From JABDKJ01 sp964609215 (GTDB lineage Bacteria > Bacteroidota > Bacteroidia > Flavobacteriales_D > JABDKJ01): DNA of 64,000 nt. The number at the start of each line of letters is the position of its first letter. Positions within the stretch are counted from its first letter, which is position 1. Where the stretch lies: assembly GCA_964609215.1 (NCBI GenBank), contig CAZSQZ010000005.1:124001-188000 (forward strand), read 5' to 3'. Below, piece by piece: positions 40,926 through 52,200 of the stretch. A program made the position numbers and the translations under genes. A model generated the notes under the pieces. It worked only from the letters and a program-made list of their open reading frames with translations. It was not told the DNA's origin and ran no database searches.

Positions 40926-41810
40926 ATGGTCTTTAAAAGGTATTACATAATTTGTATTATCGTTTCCTTAGCCCTAATCCCCTTATGGGGGTTAGGGTTA
41001 TTAGGAGCAAATACTGCTTCTCGGGTTGTAGCATTTTTCACCTTTGTTCTTACCATTATTGTATTACTTTTAATTGCCCGAAAATTTGACTTAAAGAATA
41101 CAGGAAAAGCAATTCTTTTATTTGGCCCAAGCATTTATCTCTTGTTTACACTATTTATCATCGACAAATCACTATTGCTAACATTTCCCATTATATGGAT
41201 ATACCTACTTTCCATATTTGTTCTTCAATTTAAGAATAGAATTTTACCAACCTTGATATTTTCTGCTATACTGTCAGTTGTATATTGCTTTAAAATATTT
41301 CCAGAAGACCATCTTACTTCTAACACAAATAAAAAAGAGCTTATAACACCATTAGAAAAGCTCAACAAAAATTATAGCTTGAAAGATTTCATGGTCGTTA
41401 ACAAGAACTATGACACTTTATTAATTGATAGCAAGAAACCCGTTATTATAGAAACATGGAATGAAACATGCGCTCCATGCATTAAAGCCATAAATGAACT
41501 ATCACAAGAAAAAGAGCTTAACGATAAGGTGACTCATATATACCTGTATCAATCAAGAAATAACAAGAGTCTTAAACACAACGAAATTTTCAATTTTTCT
41601 TTAATCAACGAAAAAGAAAATATTTTCATTGACCCTGATAATTCCATCTTCCTTCAATTAAATTTAACCAGCTATCCTACTTTTTTATTTTTCAATTTTG
41701 ATGGAGATTTGAAATATTCTATCAACGGATTTCAAATTGAAAATGAGCCAACCACACCCCAACAAATTAATAAAATAGTACATCAGTTTTATGAAAATCA
41801 AAGCCATTGA
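40926..41810 (+). CDS. Membrane protein with thioredoxin-like domain
   Basis: The first 120 residues hold four to five membrane helices (YIICIIVSLALIPLWGLGL; VVAFFTFVLTIIVLLLIA; ILLFGPSIYLLFTLFII). The C-terminal part (about 150-294) is a thioredoxin/TlpA-like domain with a CAPC active site in IIETWNETCAPCIKAI and the cis-Pro segment SYPTFLFFNFDGDL. It is probably a redox protein facing the periplasm. It lies 2 bp behind the cysteine-rich fulvocin-like gene, so forming or correcting its disulfides is a sensible role. A strong palindrome lies within its first membrane helix (40972-40997). Confidence 0.75.
   Translation: MVFKRYYIICIIVSLALIPLWGLGLLGANTASRVVAFFTFVLTIIVLLLIARKFDLKNTGKAILLFGPSIYLLFTLFIIDKSLLLTFPIIWIYLLSIFVLQFKNRILPTLIFSAILSVVYCFKIFPEDHLTSNTNKKELITPLEKLNKNYSLKDFMVVNKNYDTLLIDSKKPVIIETWNETCAPCIKAINELSQEKELNDKVTHIYLYQSRNNKSLKHNEIFNFSLINEKENIFIDPDNSIFLQLNLTSYPTFLFFNFDGDLKYSINGFQIENEPTTPQQINKIVHQFYENQSH
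40972..40997 (+). repeat. Strong palindrome inside coding region
   Basis: The sequence from 40972 (CCCTAATCCCC) to 40997 (GGGGTTAGGG) folds into an 11-bp stem with one G-U pair and a TTAT loop. It lies about 46 bp after the ATG of the membrane thioredoxin gene and encodes the ALIPLWGLGLLG helix. It may reduce or time expression of this second gene. Confidence 0.7.
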
Positions 41811-41870
41811 TAGGATTAAATTCTAAGTATCCTAGACCTTGTACAGCTAAAAATTGTTATTCTCCGCTTT

Positions 41871-41943
41871 AGCAGACTTATAGTCTACGATTCAACTGTA
41901 AATCAAACTTACTTCGTCACTCGGACTACAAATCCGAGCTAGC
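41871..41943. repeat. REP palindromes left of the RAYT gene
   Basis: Two palindrome types are present. Type A at 41871-41890 is AGCAGACTTATAGTCTACGA, with imperfect arms GCAGACT and AGTCTAC. Type B at 41920-41943 is CTCGGACT...AATCCGAGCTAGC. Both recur to the right of the transposase gene, with the same A-then-B order. The left-hand copies have drifted by one or two bases from the right-hand ones. Confidence 0.8.
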
Positions 41944-41948
41944 CGTGC

Positions 41949-42503
41949 CTAAGTCAACTCCGGAATCAATAGTTCTACTTTCAAAAGCCCTTTTTGACCG
42001 CTATAATCTTTAGCAGAACTGTATAAATAGTCTTCTGCATTTTCTACATAGCCTTCTTTTATCGGATTTTCATGAATATAATTCAACTTCTGATTGGCAA
42101 ATTTTGCACTGTAAACTTCTTTAGCATGGTAACCGTTTTGCCAGACTTTATACTTCTGCTTTCGTTTTAAATGGGCACATGCTTTGGAAAATTGTTCCAG
42201 TAGCCATTCTCTTCTTGATTCTGGTTCTTCTTCAATTGTTTTTATAAGTTTCTTTGAGGTATAGGTTTTAAAATCTCTCATAATATCAGACATTAAGACC
42301 TTATCAGACGAGCACAAGATATGCAAATGACTTGGCATTAAACACCAGCCATATATTTCTAAACCCTTTTCTTTTTGACAGTATTCTAAAGATTCTAGAA
42401 TTATGTTCTTATAACTTAACCTAGTAAAGAGGTCTATCCAGTCTACTATTGTACAGGTAATAAAATAAACGCTTCCCTCCTCTGTTGTGGCTTTGTATGG
42501 CAT
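41949..42503 (-). CDS. REP-associated tyrosine transposase (RAYT)
   Basis: The 184-residue Y1-type HUH nuclease has the N-terminal VYFITCTIVDWIDLF strand, the metal-binding HLH of LMPSHLHILCSS near residue 60, and a C-terminal NYIHENPIKEGYV with the expected catalytic tyrosine, followed by a YSSAKDY segment. The length and these motifs are those of RAYTs, which process palindromic REP elements. It is flanked by such palindromes on both sides. The reading frame is intact with HLH and tyrosine preserved, so it may still act. Genomic copies elsewhere cannot be seen from this window. Confidence 0.92.
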   Translation of the reverse strand: MPYKATTEEGSVYFITCTIVDWIDLFTRLSYKNIILESLEYCQKEKGLEIYGWCLMPSHLHILCSSDKVLMSDIMRDFKTYTSKKLIKTIEEEPESRREWLLEQFSKACAHLKRKQKYKVWQNGYHAKEVYSAKFANQKLNYIHENPIKEGYVENAEDYLYSSAKDYSGQKGLLKVELLIPELT

Positions 42504-42560
42504 CCTATGAATGTAGTAAGATTTTTTGTAGTATATAGCAAAGCTTATTCTTGAAGATTT

Positions 42561-42660
42561 AGCAGACTTGCAGTCTGCGAACTTAATTTAACTGCAATTG
42601 CTGTTAAGCATTTCGTTACTCGGACTGCAACTTATACTCGGACTGCAAGTCCGAGATAGC
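42561..42660. repeat. REP palindromes right of the RAYT gene
   Basis: A type A element at 42561-42580 (GCAGACTTGCAGTCTGC core) is followed by a half-copy of type B near 42618 and a full type B copy at 42637-42660 (CTCGGACTGCAAGTCCGAG then ATAGC). The A-to-B spacing of roughly 40-60 bp recurs through the region. The stretch contains no gene; a plus-strand frame here is an artefact of the repeats. Confidence 0.8.
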
Positions 42661-42700
42661 CGGTATGACGCACAGCTCAAAGAACTAACAATAGAGCTGG

Positions 42701-42933
42701 AGCAGACTTCTAGTCTGCGACCATCAACTACAAATTTTAACTTACTTCTTCATTGCATTACTCTAACTGCTAGCTCGAGCTTGCATGAAATAAAGTCTCG
42801 GACGTAGACGTCCGAGACAGCTAAATGCGAGAACAAATCAGCTTTAGCAGACTTGTAGTCTGCGAATTAATTTCATACTACAACTCACTACCATATATTG
42901 CATTACTCGGACTATAAGTCCGAGCTAGCAGGT
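42701..42933. repeat. 233-bp direct repeat, copy 1
   Basis: This copy contains type A palindromes at 42701 and 42846, a perfect 24-bp palindrome at 42795-42818 (arms GTCTCGGACGT and ACGTCCGAGAC) and a type B element at 42906-42929. It aligns with copy 2 at a constant offset of 279 bp with only two differences (positions 42710 and 42724). A 46-bp unique spacer separates the copies. Confidence 0.95.
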
Positions 42934-42979
42934 GGTTAATTTTGTTTTTGTCCGATGCAGCGGGCCAAACTTCTGCTTT

Positions 42980-43212
42980 AGCAGACTTGTAGTCTGCGAC
43001 CACCAACTACAAATTTTAACTTACTTCTTCATTGCATTACTCTAACTGCTAGCTCGAGCTTGCATGAAATAAAGTCTCGGACGTAGACGTCCGAGACAGC
43101 TAAATGCGAGAACAAATCAGCTTTAGCAGACTTGTAGTCTGCGAATTAATTTCATACTACAACTCACTACCATATATTGCATTACTCGGACTATAAGTCC
43201 GAGCTAGCAGGT
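42980..43212. repeat. 233-bp direct repeat, copy 2
   Basis: This is the second copy of the REP-containing unit, with type A elements at 42980 and 43125, the 24-bp palindrome at 43074-43097 and type B at 43185-43208. It ends exactly one base before the stop codon of the giant RHS gene (43213). The duplication is nearly perfect and so recent. It occupies the place where that gene's terminator would be expected. Confidence 0.95.
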
Positions 43213-46200
43213 CTATCGTTTTGGGGCCACAAAAATATTCTCATTAATTTCAGTTTCTGTCATGTTAGGCAATGCAGATGGAGGAGGAAATTTAATTTCG
43301 CCTTGACTCGAAATTTCATCGTATATCCTCATTCCAAGATTATACAATTCAATATTTCCAGTTTCGCTTTCTCCTTGAAGAACCACATTGATTAAGTCTG
43401 ACATATACTCTTCAGTCTGGAATTTCAGCGGAACCATTCCCCAACTAACAGCGAGATTAACATCAATAGTTGCTTTTCCTAAAAACTGATCTGAGGCATG
43501 CTCTTCTACCAAATCCTCATCATAATCGGATATTAAAAATAAGGCTGTTTCCATGGTCCATTTTGCTGCCTGAAAAGCGAGCGCACCTTTTCCAAAATTG
43601 GAGGCTCCCGCCTTACTAGTTGAATAAGTTTGACTTGGATACGATACTAACGGATTCTTACTAGTATTTTGAGTAGTTATGCTTGCAGGATTCGCACTAC
43701 CTCCTTGGCTGCCTATTGGACTACCAAATGCGTTAGATATTTCATTGCTGTACAAAGTAAACTCACCAACGATCATACTTCTACTTCCAATTTTATTATT
43801 TTCCCATGGTCCTGCCGCACTGGTATTATTAAAGTAATTTCTATTTAAGAAAATAAAATTCTCAAGTTTTATCAATGCCAAACCTCGAGTAACCTTTACT
43901 CTCGATTCTGCCCAATCTAAATATTCTAACCCCTCAAGTTCAATTCCATCCAATACCCGATTTTCACTAAAGGCGTATACACTGTTCCAAGGATACTCTT
44001 TACTCAATGGATCAATTGCAAAAAACCTACCCAATCGAGCATCATGCATCCTGTATTTATAATTAACCGAATTACCTTTTCCTTTAATCTCATCATCTTG
44101 TTCTTGCCCTTGGAAACCATAACGATGCCTCTCATCATTTAAATAAGAATAGCTAGGCATCACCATACCAAAAGGGTAATAATTCTTTGCAGACATAAGA
44201 GATGCTGCATAAGTTTCTGCTATTGTTCCAGTCCCATCTATACTAGCAACAGCAATCTTATCAGAAGTGACGGTCAGCACATTTCCTAAATGATTGGAAA
44301 ACTCATAGCGTTTATCTCCTTTTACCAGAGTGAAATCGGTGTCTGGAGCTGATACAGTAATGGCAGGGGAAGTTGACGCCAATGCCAATCCAAATTCAGC
44401 GTTTTGATCTACTACATAAGTCAATTCTCTACTGGCTAAATCCAGAGCCATTTGCACATAACCTAATCTTGAAGAACCGTAGATATGCTGTTCTTTTACC
44501 GTATTTTTTTCCTCGTAGATCAAGCTTGTTATTTCTTCATAAGATTTCTCATAAGTGGCCATGACATTGCCTTGTGCATCCCTTACATAATAGGTATAGT
44601 CCCAATCATAAAACTGACCTGTAGGTTTTACAATTTTTAATACTCTATTGCCAGAGGCATCGTACTGAAATTCCAAATTTGGGCTTGTAGATCCGGCCGT
44701 TCTTATAATTTCAGATACTTTTCCCGTAACCGTCCATTTGATTTCTGCAATTTCTTCTTCCGAGTCCTCGGTCAAATTACCAATGGCATCGTAGCCGTAA
44801 TCTCTAGGACCTTCATCCAAGTCATCGTATTTTCGGTCAGTCCCAACCATAACATTAGATTTAGTGTCATTGACACTTCTCAAACGGTTATTCACTCCAG
44901 TGTCATAGTCATATTCAAGCTCATCCATCTCCCTATCACTAGCAGGTCCTTGTCCTTTAAACCCATTTCTAGTTAAATTCAAAAGATTTCCATTGGGATC
45001 ATAGGTATAATCACTGTAGTAGTCACTGAGAGGTGCATTGATGGGCGCAGGATCCCAAGCAATTCTATTATTTACATTTAAAGCAGTACCCGTTCTTTTT
45101 GTAGCAGATTTAATTCGGTTCAGTTGGTCGTAGGTATAGGCCATCAAAACTGGACTTCCATTGTCAACAAGTGGATCATCCATGAAATGTTTGATAGCTG
45201 TGACCATATGAGAAATGTTTCCGTTATGCAAAGTGTTATCAGTGAATATGGGGTCAGTGTTTCGCTCTATCAACCATTGCTTCGCTGCTGGAATATCATC
45301 ACTCACCGAAACATAGTCGTTCTCAAAATATCCCAAACTATAACCGCATTCATCCTTTGGAACAAATTGGTTGCTGTTGTTTACATCAACAAAACCGTCT
45401 TTACCCATGTCATTTTCTGCCACATTAAAATTAGAATTCACTCCTTTTAACCAACCTTGCACGGTATAAGCATAATCTGAACCTTGAACTACATCATCTC
45501 CTGTTTCCATTCGGGCCAATGGGCCGTGTTTGTAGTACTGGTAGTAGGCATCTCGTTCCCAGAATATGCCATCGTTGGATGTTTCTGTAGATAATATTCG
45601 GTTATCTGCATCATAGGTATATCTGTGATTAAATTGATCCGCAGCACCCTCTTGATAGTTGACTTCATGCACGTTCCCACTTATCAGATCATAGCTGTAT
45701 TCTATATGTTTGGCATCTTGTTCCAAACCACTGAGTTCTGTAAACTCCTGAATGAGCTCTTTCACATTTCCGTGCACATCATAGGAATAATGGCTTGCAT
45801 TGTCATAATTTATTTCATCCCCATCTTCGCTATAGGAAACAGAAGCCACACGGTTTCTAATGTATTGTGGATATCCTGAATTGAAGACCATAGATCCTGT
45901 ATGCTCATTATAATAGGTATAGGCCACTTGGTCTTTTACAGTTCCGGAGTAGTCTATCCAATCTACAAAATCTGCATAATCAACTTGATGGGTAATGAGG
46001 TCAAGCGGTGAGGCGATAAGATAGCCTCGAACTGTTATTTGACCAACTTCGTGAATTCTTCCTAAATCATCGTATAAGGTATAACTGTATTCCTCGAAGT
46101 CCAGTTGTTTAGCATTCTGTGAACAAACCAATCTTCCCAGCTCATCATACCAGAAATTAGATTCTCCTCCATCTGGTGTGCTTTGCCACATGAGTTGGTT

Positions 46201-49200
46201 CAAAGTGTTGTATTGATAATGGGTGCTTAAAAAGTGTTCTGTAATGTTTGTTGGAAAGGGGTTATTGGCCAATCGGTCATCATTGACCACATCGTATTCT
46301 GCTGGCTGCATCACTTCGACTCCAGCTGGAGGGGTCGTTTTAATGAGGTTACCCGCCAAGTCATAATAATAAAGTGTGTGGTGATATTCTTGATCTGTTC
46401 TGTTATGCAAGAGAGATTCTAAAACTGAGTTTTGAAAATGTGCTCTGTATTGTTGCTTAAAATCTCCAGACAGATCGTTAATCAATGTTTGTATGAAATT
46501 TGTGGTATTGCTTTGTGCAATAAAATTAGCATAAGCTTCGCAATCATTCACACTTGGAAAATCCACATCGGGAAATACGGTTGGATAGTTATTACAGAAA
46601 TCGGGTCCTTGGTCCATTTCTGAACAAAATTGATCTATGGGGTCAGCATTGATTCCATTGTTCAATGCATGGGTAAAATAAGCAGATATGCAATCAATAG
46701 AATATCCTCCTTCTACAAATTCTGCCAATGTTAAAAACTGGGGGATAGCATAAAGTGCTAGGTATTCAACTTCTGTATCGTAATCACTTAATTGTTGAGG
46801 AATAATTTGAGCAAAAACAAGCGCATTTATAAAGTCAATATAACTTCCCGCAACCACACCAGGAATAGTTACCAACCCAGTATGCATGTGGTAATTTCCT
46901 GAAGCAAACTCATCTAAACTCACATAAAAAGGATCTTGAATACTAGTAACAAGATGTGAAAAGGTGATATTAAGGAAATCTAAGTATTCCAGATAATAGT
47001 CTACATAACCACCTGTACCATAGTTACAGAAATCTGCTTCAGACGTGAAAATATAGGCTGCATCCGGATCTTCATTGGGATCGCTAACTGTGCTGCTGCC
47101 TAGCTCGTTGCTCACAAATCGATCCCCGACATTGATTCCAAAATAGTCGTATGTGTCCAAACCATTCATATAGGTTGTAAAGGCATCATTGCAGGATACC
47201 ATTGGAATGTCTATAGTTTGGCATTCTTCGCATGTCTCAAAACAGTGATTGACACTCAGAGCCATTCTATCAATGGAATTAAGAACGGGGAACTCAAAAC
47301 GAACATTCCCATAGGAACCTGCAAATGTTGACCCTGGAGGTAAAGGAATTCCTAAATTATTCAAATTTAACGGGTCTCCATTGCTTACAAATAATTCTAT
47401 ACTACATAGTATTATATTATCATCGGGGTAAGTTCCATCAATGATCTGAATAGTAAGAGGAGCGGTAACATCAAATGAGGAAGGTGGTGCGTATGCCGTT
47501 CCATTCTGAACCACCTGAGCGAATATCGGAAGGGTATACGGATTATCATTTAGTAATGCAGCATATAGAACGGAGTAGTCTTGTAAATCTATATTTAAGG
47601 GATCATCATTGTATACTACTTGAGAAATGGTAAGCGTTAAGTTGTATAAATCGGATAATAAGGGGGTATTTCCTATTGGATCACATTCACCAGGGAAACC
47701 ACATTCACTGAATGGATTATTAATGGAAACGTAGTTATTACTTTGAACCCTATCAATGAGGTGCAATTGATCTGTGAATTGTCCATTAATATCTTCTACG
47801 GTTAATTTATAGCTGGAAAAGGTAGCATCTACAACTGAAATATTTACAAATTGGTCGGTGGCATTTATCGGCTCTAAATTTGGAGAAGCTCCAATCGTAA
47901 AACCATTGCCATTTGCATCAAAAAGTTCATAATCGCCATTTGCGTTGCTATTTGTCCATTCCGCTGTAGTAACATCTATACCTAAAAAGTTGATTAAGGA
48001 TAAGTTTGATAGAAAACCTTGTTCATTTGAAACAAAAGTGTGATTAGAATTGATCTTAGAAGGATTTGCATTTGCTCCATTATGCAATAGATTCAATATG
48101 GCAATAAGATCCTCACCCATCTTGGACATTTCACATTCCTGATAAAAGCCACCAGCAAATGGATCTCCAGAAGTAGCTGGAGAATTGAGCCATGCTTCAC
48201 AATCTTCTAAGTCCATGCTGGCAGGGGAAAATATTGTTCCATGAATAACAATTTGAGAACCATCGGAAAGTACTCCGAGCAAATCAAATTCATTAGAGTT
48301 AGTGGCATCTACTTGTAGCTGCTGAAAAGTGGAGAGACTTGTCATTAAAGTATTCCAGTCAGTTCCAGCGTCAAGTTCAATTTCCATACTATTAGTATTA
48401 TCAGAAATTGCAATGGTCAATATATTACCACTAATTGATTCCGACCAAAGAGGATGTGTGTATGGACCTCCATAAGACTGGCTAACTGGATCATAGGTCA
48501 GACCAGTGAGTTGATGGTAAAGCAGATAGGTGAAAGAGGCTTCATTCAGCAGTGGATAACCGCTTAAATGCTGGCCTAAAATATCATTTTGCAACATTGC
48601 TTCTAGAAAATGGTAAAATTGAAATGCCGTTGGACATAGCCCTATTTCATCGTATAAATTATAATTTGCCTGATTGGATAGTTGCTGAGCTTGATTGACA
48701 GTCGATCCTCCATCTACAATTGTTGCATCTTCCAGCCAGAATCTTCTTTGCTTATCGTAGATTTGTGTTACTCCTGGTACTCCTACACCATTAGGCTGCC
48801 ACCGATTAAGACAATCTAAAGAACTTTGAGTAGAATTGCCATCAAAATTAATACATTGATTTGCTGGACATCCGTCAGCACATTGGAGTATACTTTCTTT
48901 GATCCATTTTTGTCTTAAACCAATATAAATCCCTGCAAAAACTTGCCAATCTTCAAATGAATCGAATGCTACTGTACAATCGCCAATATTATTTCCATAC
49001 CAATTTCCACAGTCATTGGTATAGGCTGCAAAATGCACAAGGCTTTCAATATTGCTGCCCAGAGATTGACCTAATACTTGATAGACATAATCATCAAATT
49101 GATCCTCATAATTATTAGAGCCACAGTTGAGAGCTGCGCTTGCTGTAAAAACAGGATCTATAACTGTCATGCTTTCGGCAAAGGCCTCATACCCAGAACC

Positions 49201-52200
49201 AAATTCACTTGAACCTTCGTGTAATTGACTAAGCAATGTTTCAAAAGAAAATACATTTTGCAATGTTCCTCTAAAGTCAGGAACTTTTTCCAATTCATAA
49301 GCCCTACACTCCTGTAAATAGCAGTATTCAGGATGATATGGAAGTAGTGATTTTGCCCATGTTGTTTCCCATTCATCTAGGTAAACATTTAAATCCAAAA
49401 GGTTTTCTGGCAAGGTATAATAAATACCATCTACCTCAACTATATCATACACAGTTCCATTCGCACCATCAATCATTTCCGCTATTAATAGCAACTGAAG
49501 ATCAACCGCAGTTGCTGCGGTCTGATTGGTCAATATATTGGTTGCTGTTGAAACATCTGGCATAAAATTTCCTCCATTTAGAAAAATTTCAACAAAGGCC
49601 GTAGTTCCATCTGGGTTGATATAAGGGGTTACTGGATCAGTCCATCCATCAGGATAATCAAAGTGAATACTTCCAGAGAATATGCTGTAAAATTCTGTCC
49701 CATCTGTTTGTCCATATTGTCCTCCAGGGCTAACATCCGAGAGCATTAAATCTTCGGAAAGATCACATAAATTAAAAGCATCTTGAGAACACAGTTCTTC
49801 ACATTCTTCCTTTAGTAATTCGAATTGATCGTCTGTGTATAAGCCTTCATCAAGAGCTGCCTGAGCGTCATCTAAACAGGATTGACAATCGTAGTCACAG
49901 TCATTGTTTATCAGAAGATTGTCGATTTGCACTTGCAGAAAGTCATCGTCTTCCGTTACACAGTTTTCCAATGCCATGTAAGCATAGTGTAAGGCATATT
50001 TATCCATTACATCTTCATCTAGCAGCAAAGACCTGGAAAGATGATAGTTATCTATATTTAATGAAACATTGTTGTTCGTGAGTGATTCAGAGGAAATTCC
50101 AACAGGAATTCCATTGACTAAATTTTGCCAATTTCCATTGGCGTCATAGCTTACTGGATCATAATTAGAAACTCCAACTGTTCCTGAAAATGCATCAAAT
50201 CCTGGCACTGTAACCCCGCAGTCATCGCTAAGATCATGCTCCAATTTATACACCACATTAAAGGCCTCAAAACCGGTCATGCATTCATTTGAAAAAGGAG
50301 GCACTTCTACCTCATAAGTGAAATTATGAGATGAACCATTGCTTACAGGAGTAATGGTAGTCGCATAACTCGAGGAAGTGGGATTAGCAGTCCACATAAT
50401 GTTATTCTGGGCCGCCATTAGATCTATTTCTATTTCGGTCTCTGCAGCTAAATTTGACAGTGCCTCTAAATTTTCTGGAGCTTCCCCAGCTAAAGCTGTA
50501 GCTACGGTTCTTCCGTGTGCATCTACATAGCTAACAGAAACTTGACCATTGGGATCTACAACCAAATTCTTTTTATAGCGACTGGCAAATCCCACTTCAT
50601 AGCCAAACAAACGATCTAGTTCATATTGCTCTGCCTTATTATAGAAATACCGCGTATTTTTTCCATCCAACTGATGGTGTTCTCCTACTCCGCCTTGTGT
50701 CTTTATTCTACCCGTATTATCTGGCGTATATTGAACCTGAGAAAAAGCATAACCAAATGCGTTTGGGGTAAAATCTTGATAGTTATTATTCAATACATTG
50801 ATCTCTCCATAATACAATCCAGTTCCCGAAGAATTATCTAAAGGGTTCGCAGATGCTGGTACACAGGTAGAAGCATCCTGGTCAAAATCTGATGACGCGT
50901 AAGGCAATCCAGAAAAAGCTGATTTATTGAATTCATCATAAAATTTCAATTCTGTGTCTCCTGCCGGAACTGGTAAAATACTTACGGCTGGTCTACCATG
51001 ATAATCGTAGACAGATTCGGCCACAACAGCTTCGTCTAAGGAATTGATCTTTGTAACTACTTGACGATTTCGGTTGAGACCATCATAATAGGAAATGACT
51101 TCTTTTTTCTTTCCTTCCTCTGCAAACGTAGTTACCACTTGCCAGTTTTTATTGGATTCATGAGGATGGTCAATATGAAAATAATTGGGCCAATCACTGA
51201 CCATAGCATGGACATTGACATTGTCTGAAGTCCATTTTCCTGCTGTTAGAAAATTATAAGACCCTACTGTTTCTCCAGAATAACCAATAGCCCTTAAACG
51301 GTATATTAAAAATCCATGATCAAAAGTAAGCGGTATTTGATATTGGGTAAAATTCGTTACTACTCTACTGGCATTGGAATTAAAATCCTTATCCGAAAAA
51401 GGAATATTTGATGGAGCCTCATATGAACCATAGCTAGCAGTATAGTCGTCAATATAAGTCCATTCCAACTCATAGTATTCTGCTTCAGCTAAATAATTCC
51501 ATTTTAGAACCATATCTGTGCTTGTTGAAGTCGGATTTCCACCCAGATTTATAGGATAATTCCCATTGGAGTCAATGAAGTAATGTGTCAGATTTGGGCT
51601 TGGAACGACATTGCAATCCAACCATTTATAACGTTCTATTTCTATACCGCAGTTTATATAAGCGTTAGAAGGCATTGTATTTGTGACATTTCCATTATCA
51701 TCTATAACTTCAATAGTTGTGATATTTAGTTCATATTTATGAATATCATAGAAGACCTGAGCGCTCTTGTAGTCTTCCACCTCTCCATATCGATCATAGC
51801 TTACCACTAATTCACCAATAAAGGACGGTGCGCTGTATCCGAAAAGAACGTCCGGGACTACTTCATACACTACCTTAAGGGTATAATTTGGCAGGGATGA
51901 AAGTGTGCCAGAAAACTTATCATGAACCCCCAGTTCAATTACATCTCTAACCATTTCATTGCTATAAAATTCGTTATATGCAGTGAGACCAATATTATCA
52001 ATCCATGGATAATGAACGTCTTGGATTGTAATAGCAGAATTCAATTGTACATTGGCTCCGCTTAAGCCATTATAAACACTCCAATCTGTTCCAAATAGAT
52101 TTAGGCTGAATCCAAAACTCAGCAAAATCAATGTAATTCTAGCCAAATTTTTAATTTCCTTTTTTGAATTCATTTTAAGGCTTGAACCTAAAGTTGAAAT

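Noticed and set aside
42598..42807. 69-codon plus-strand frame in the repeat region
   Set aside because: It is made of REP palindromes and spacer sequence, with no start context or protein-like composition.
42701..43212. Possible CRISPR array
   Set aside because: There are only two copies of a 233-bp unit, and the small repeats are palindromes with irregular spacing and no equal-length unique spacers; a RAYT explains them.
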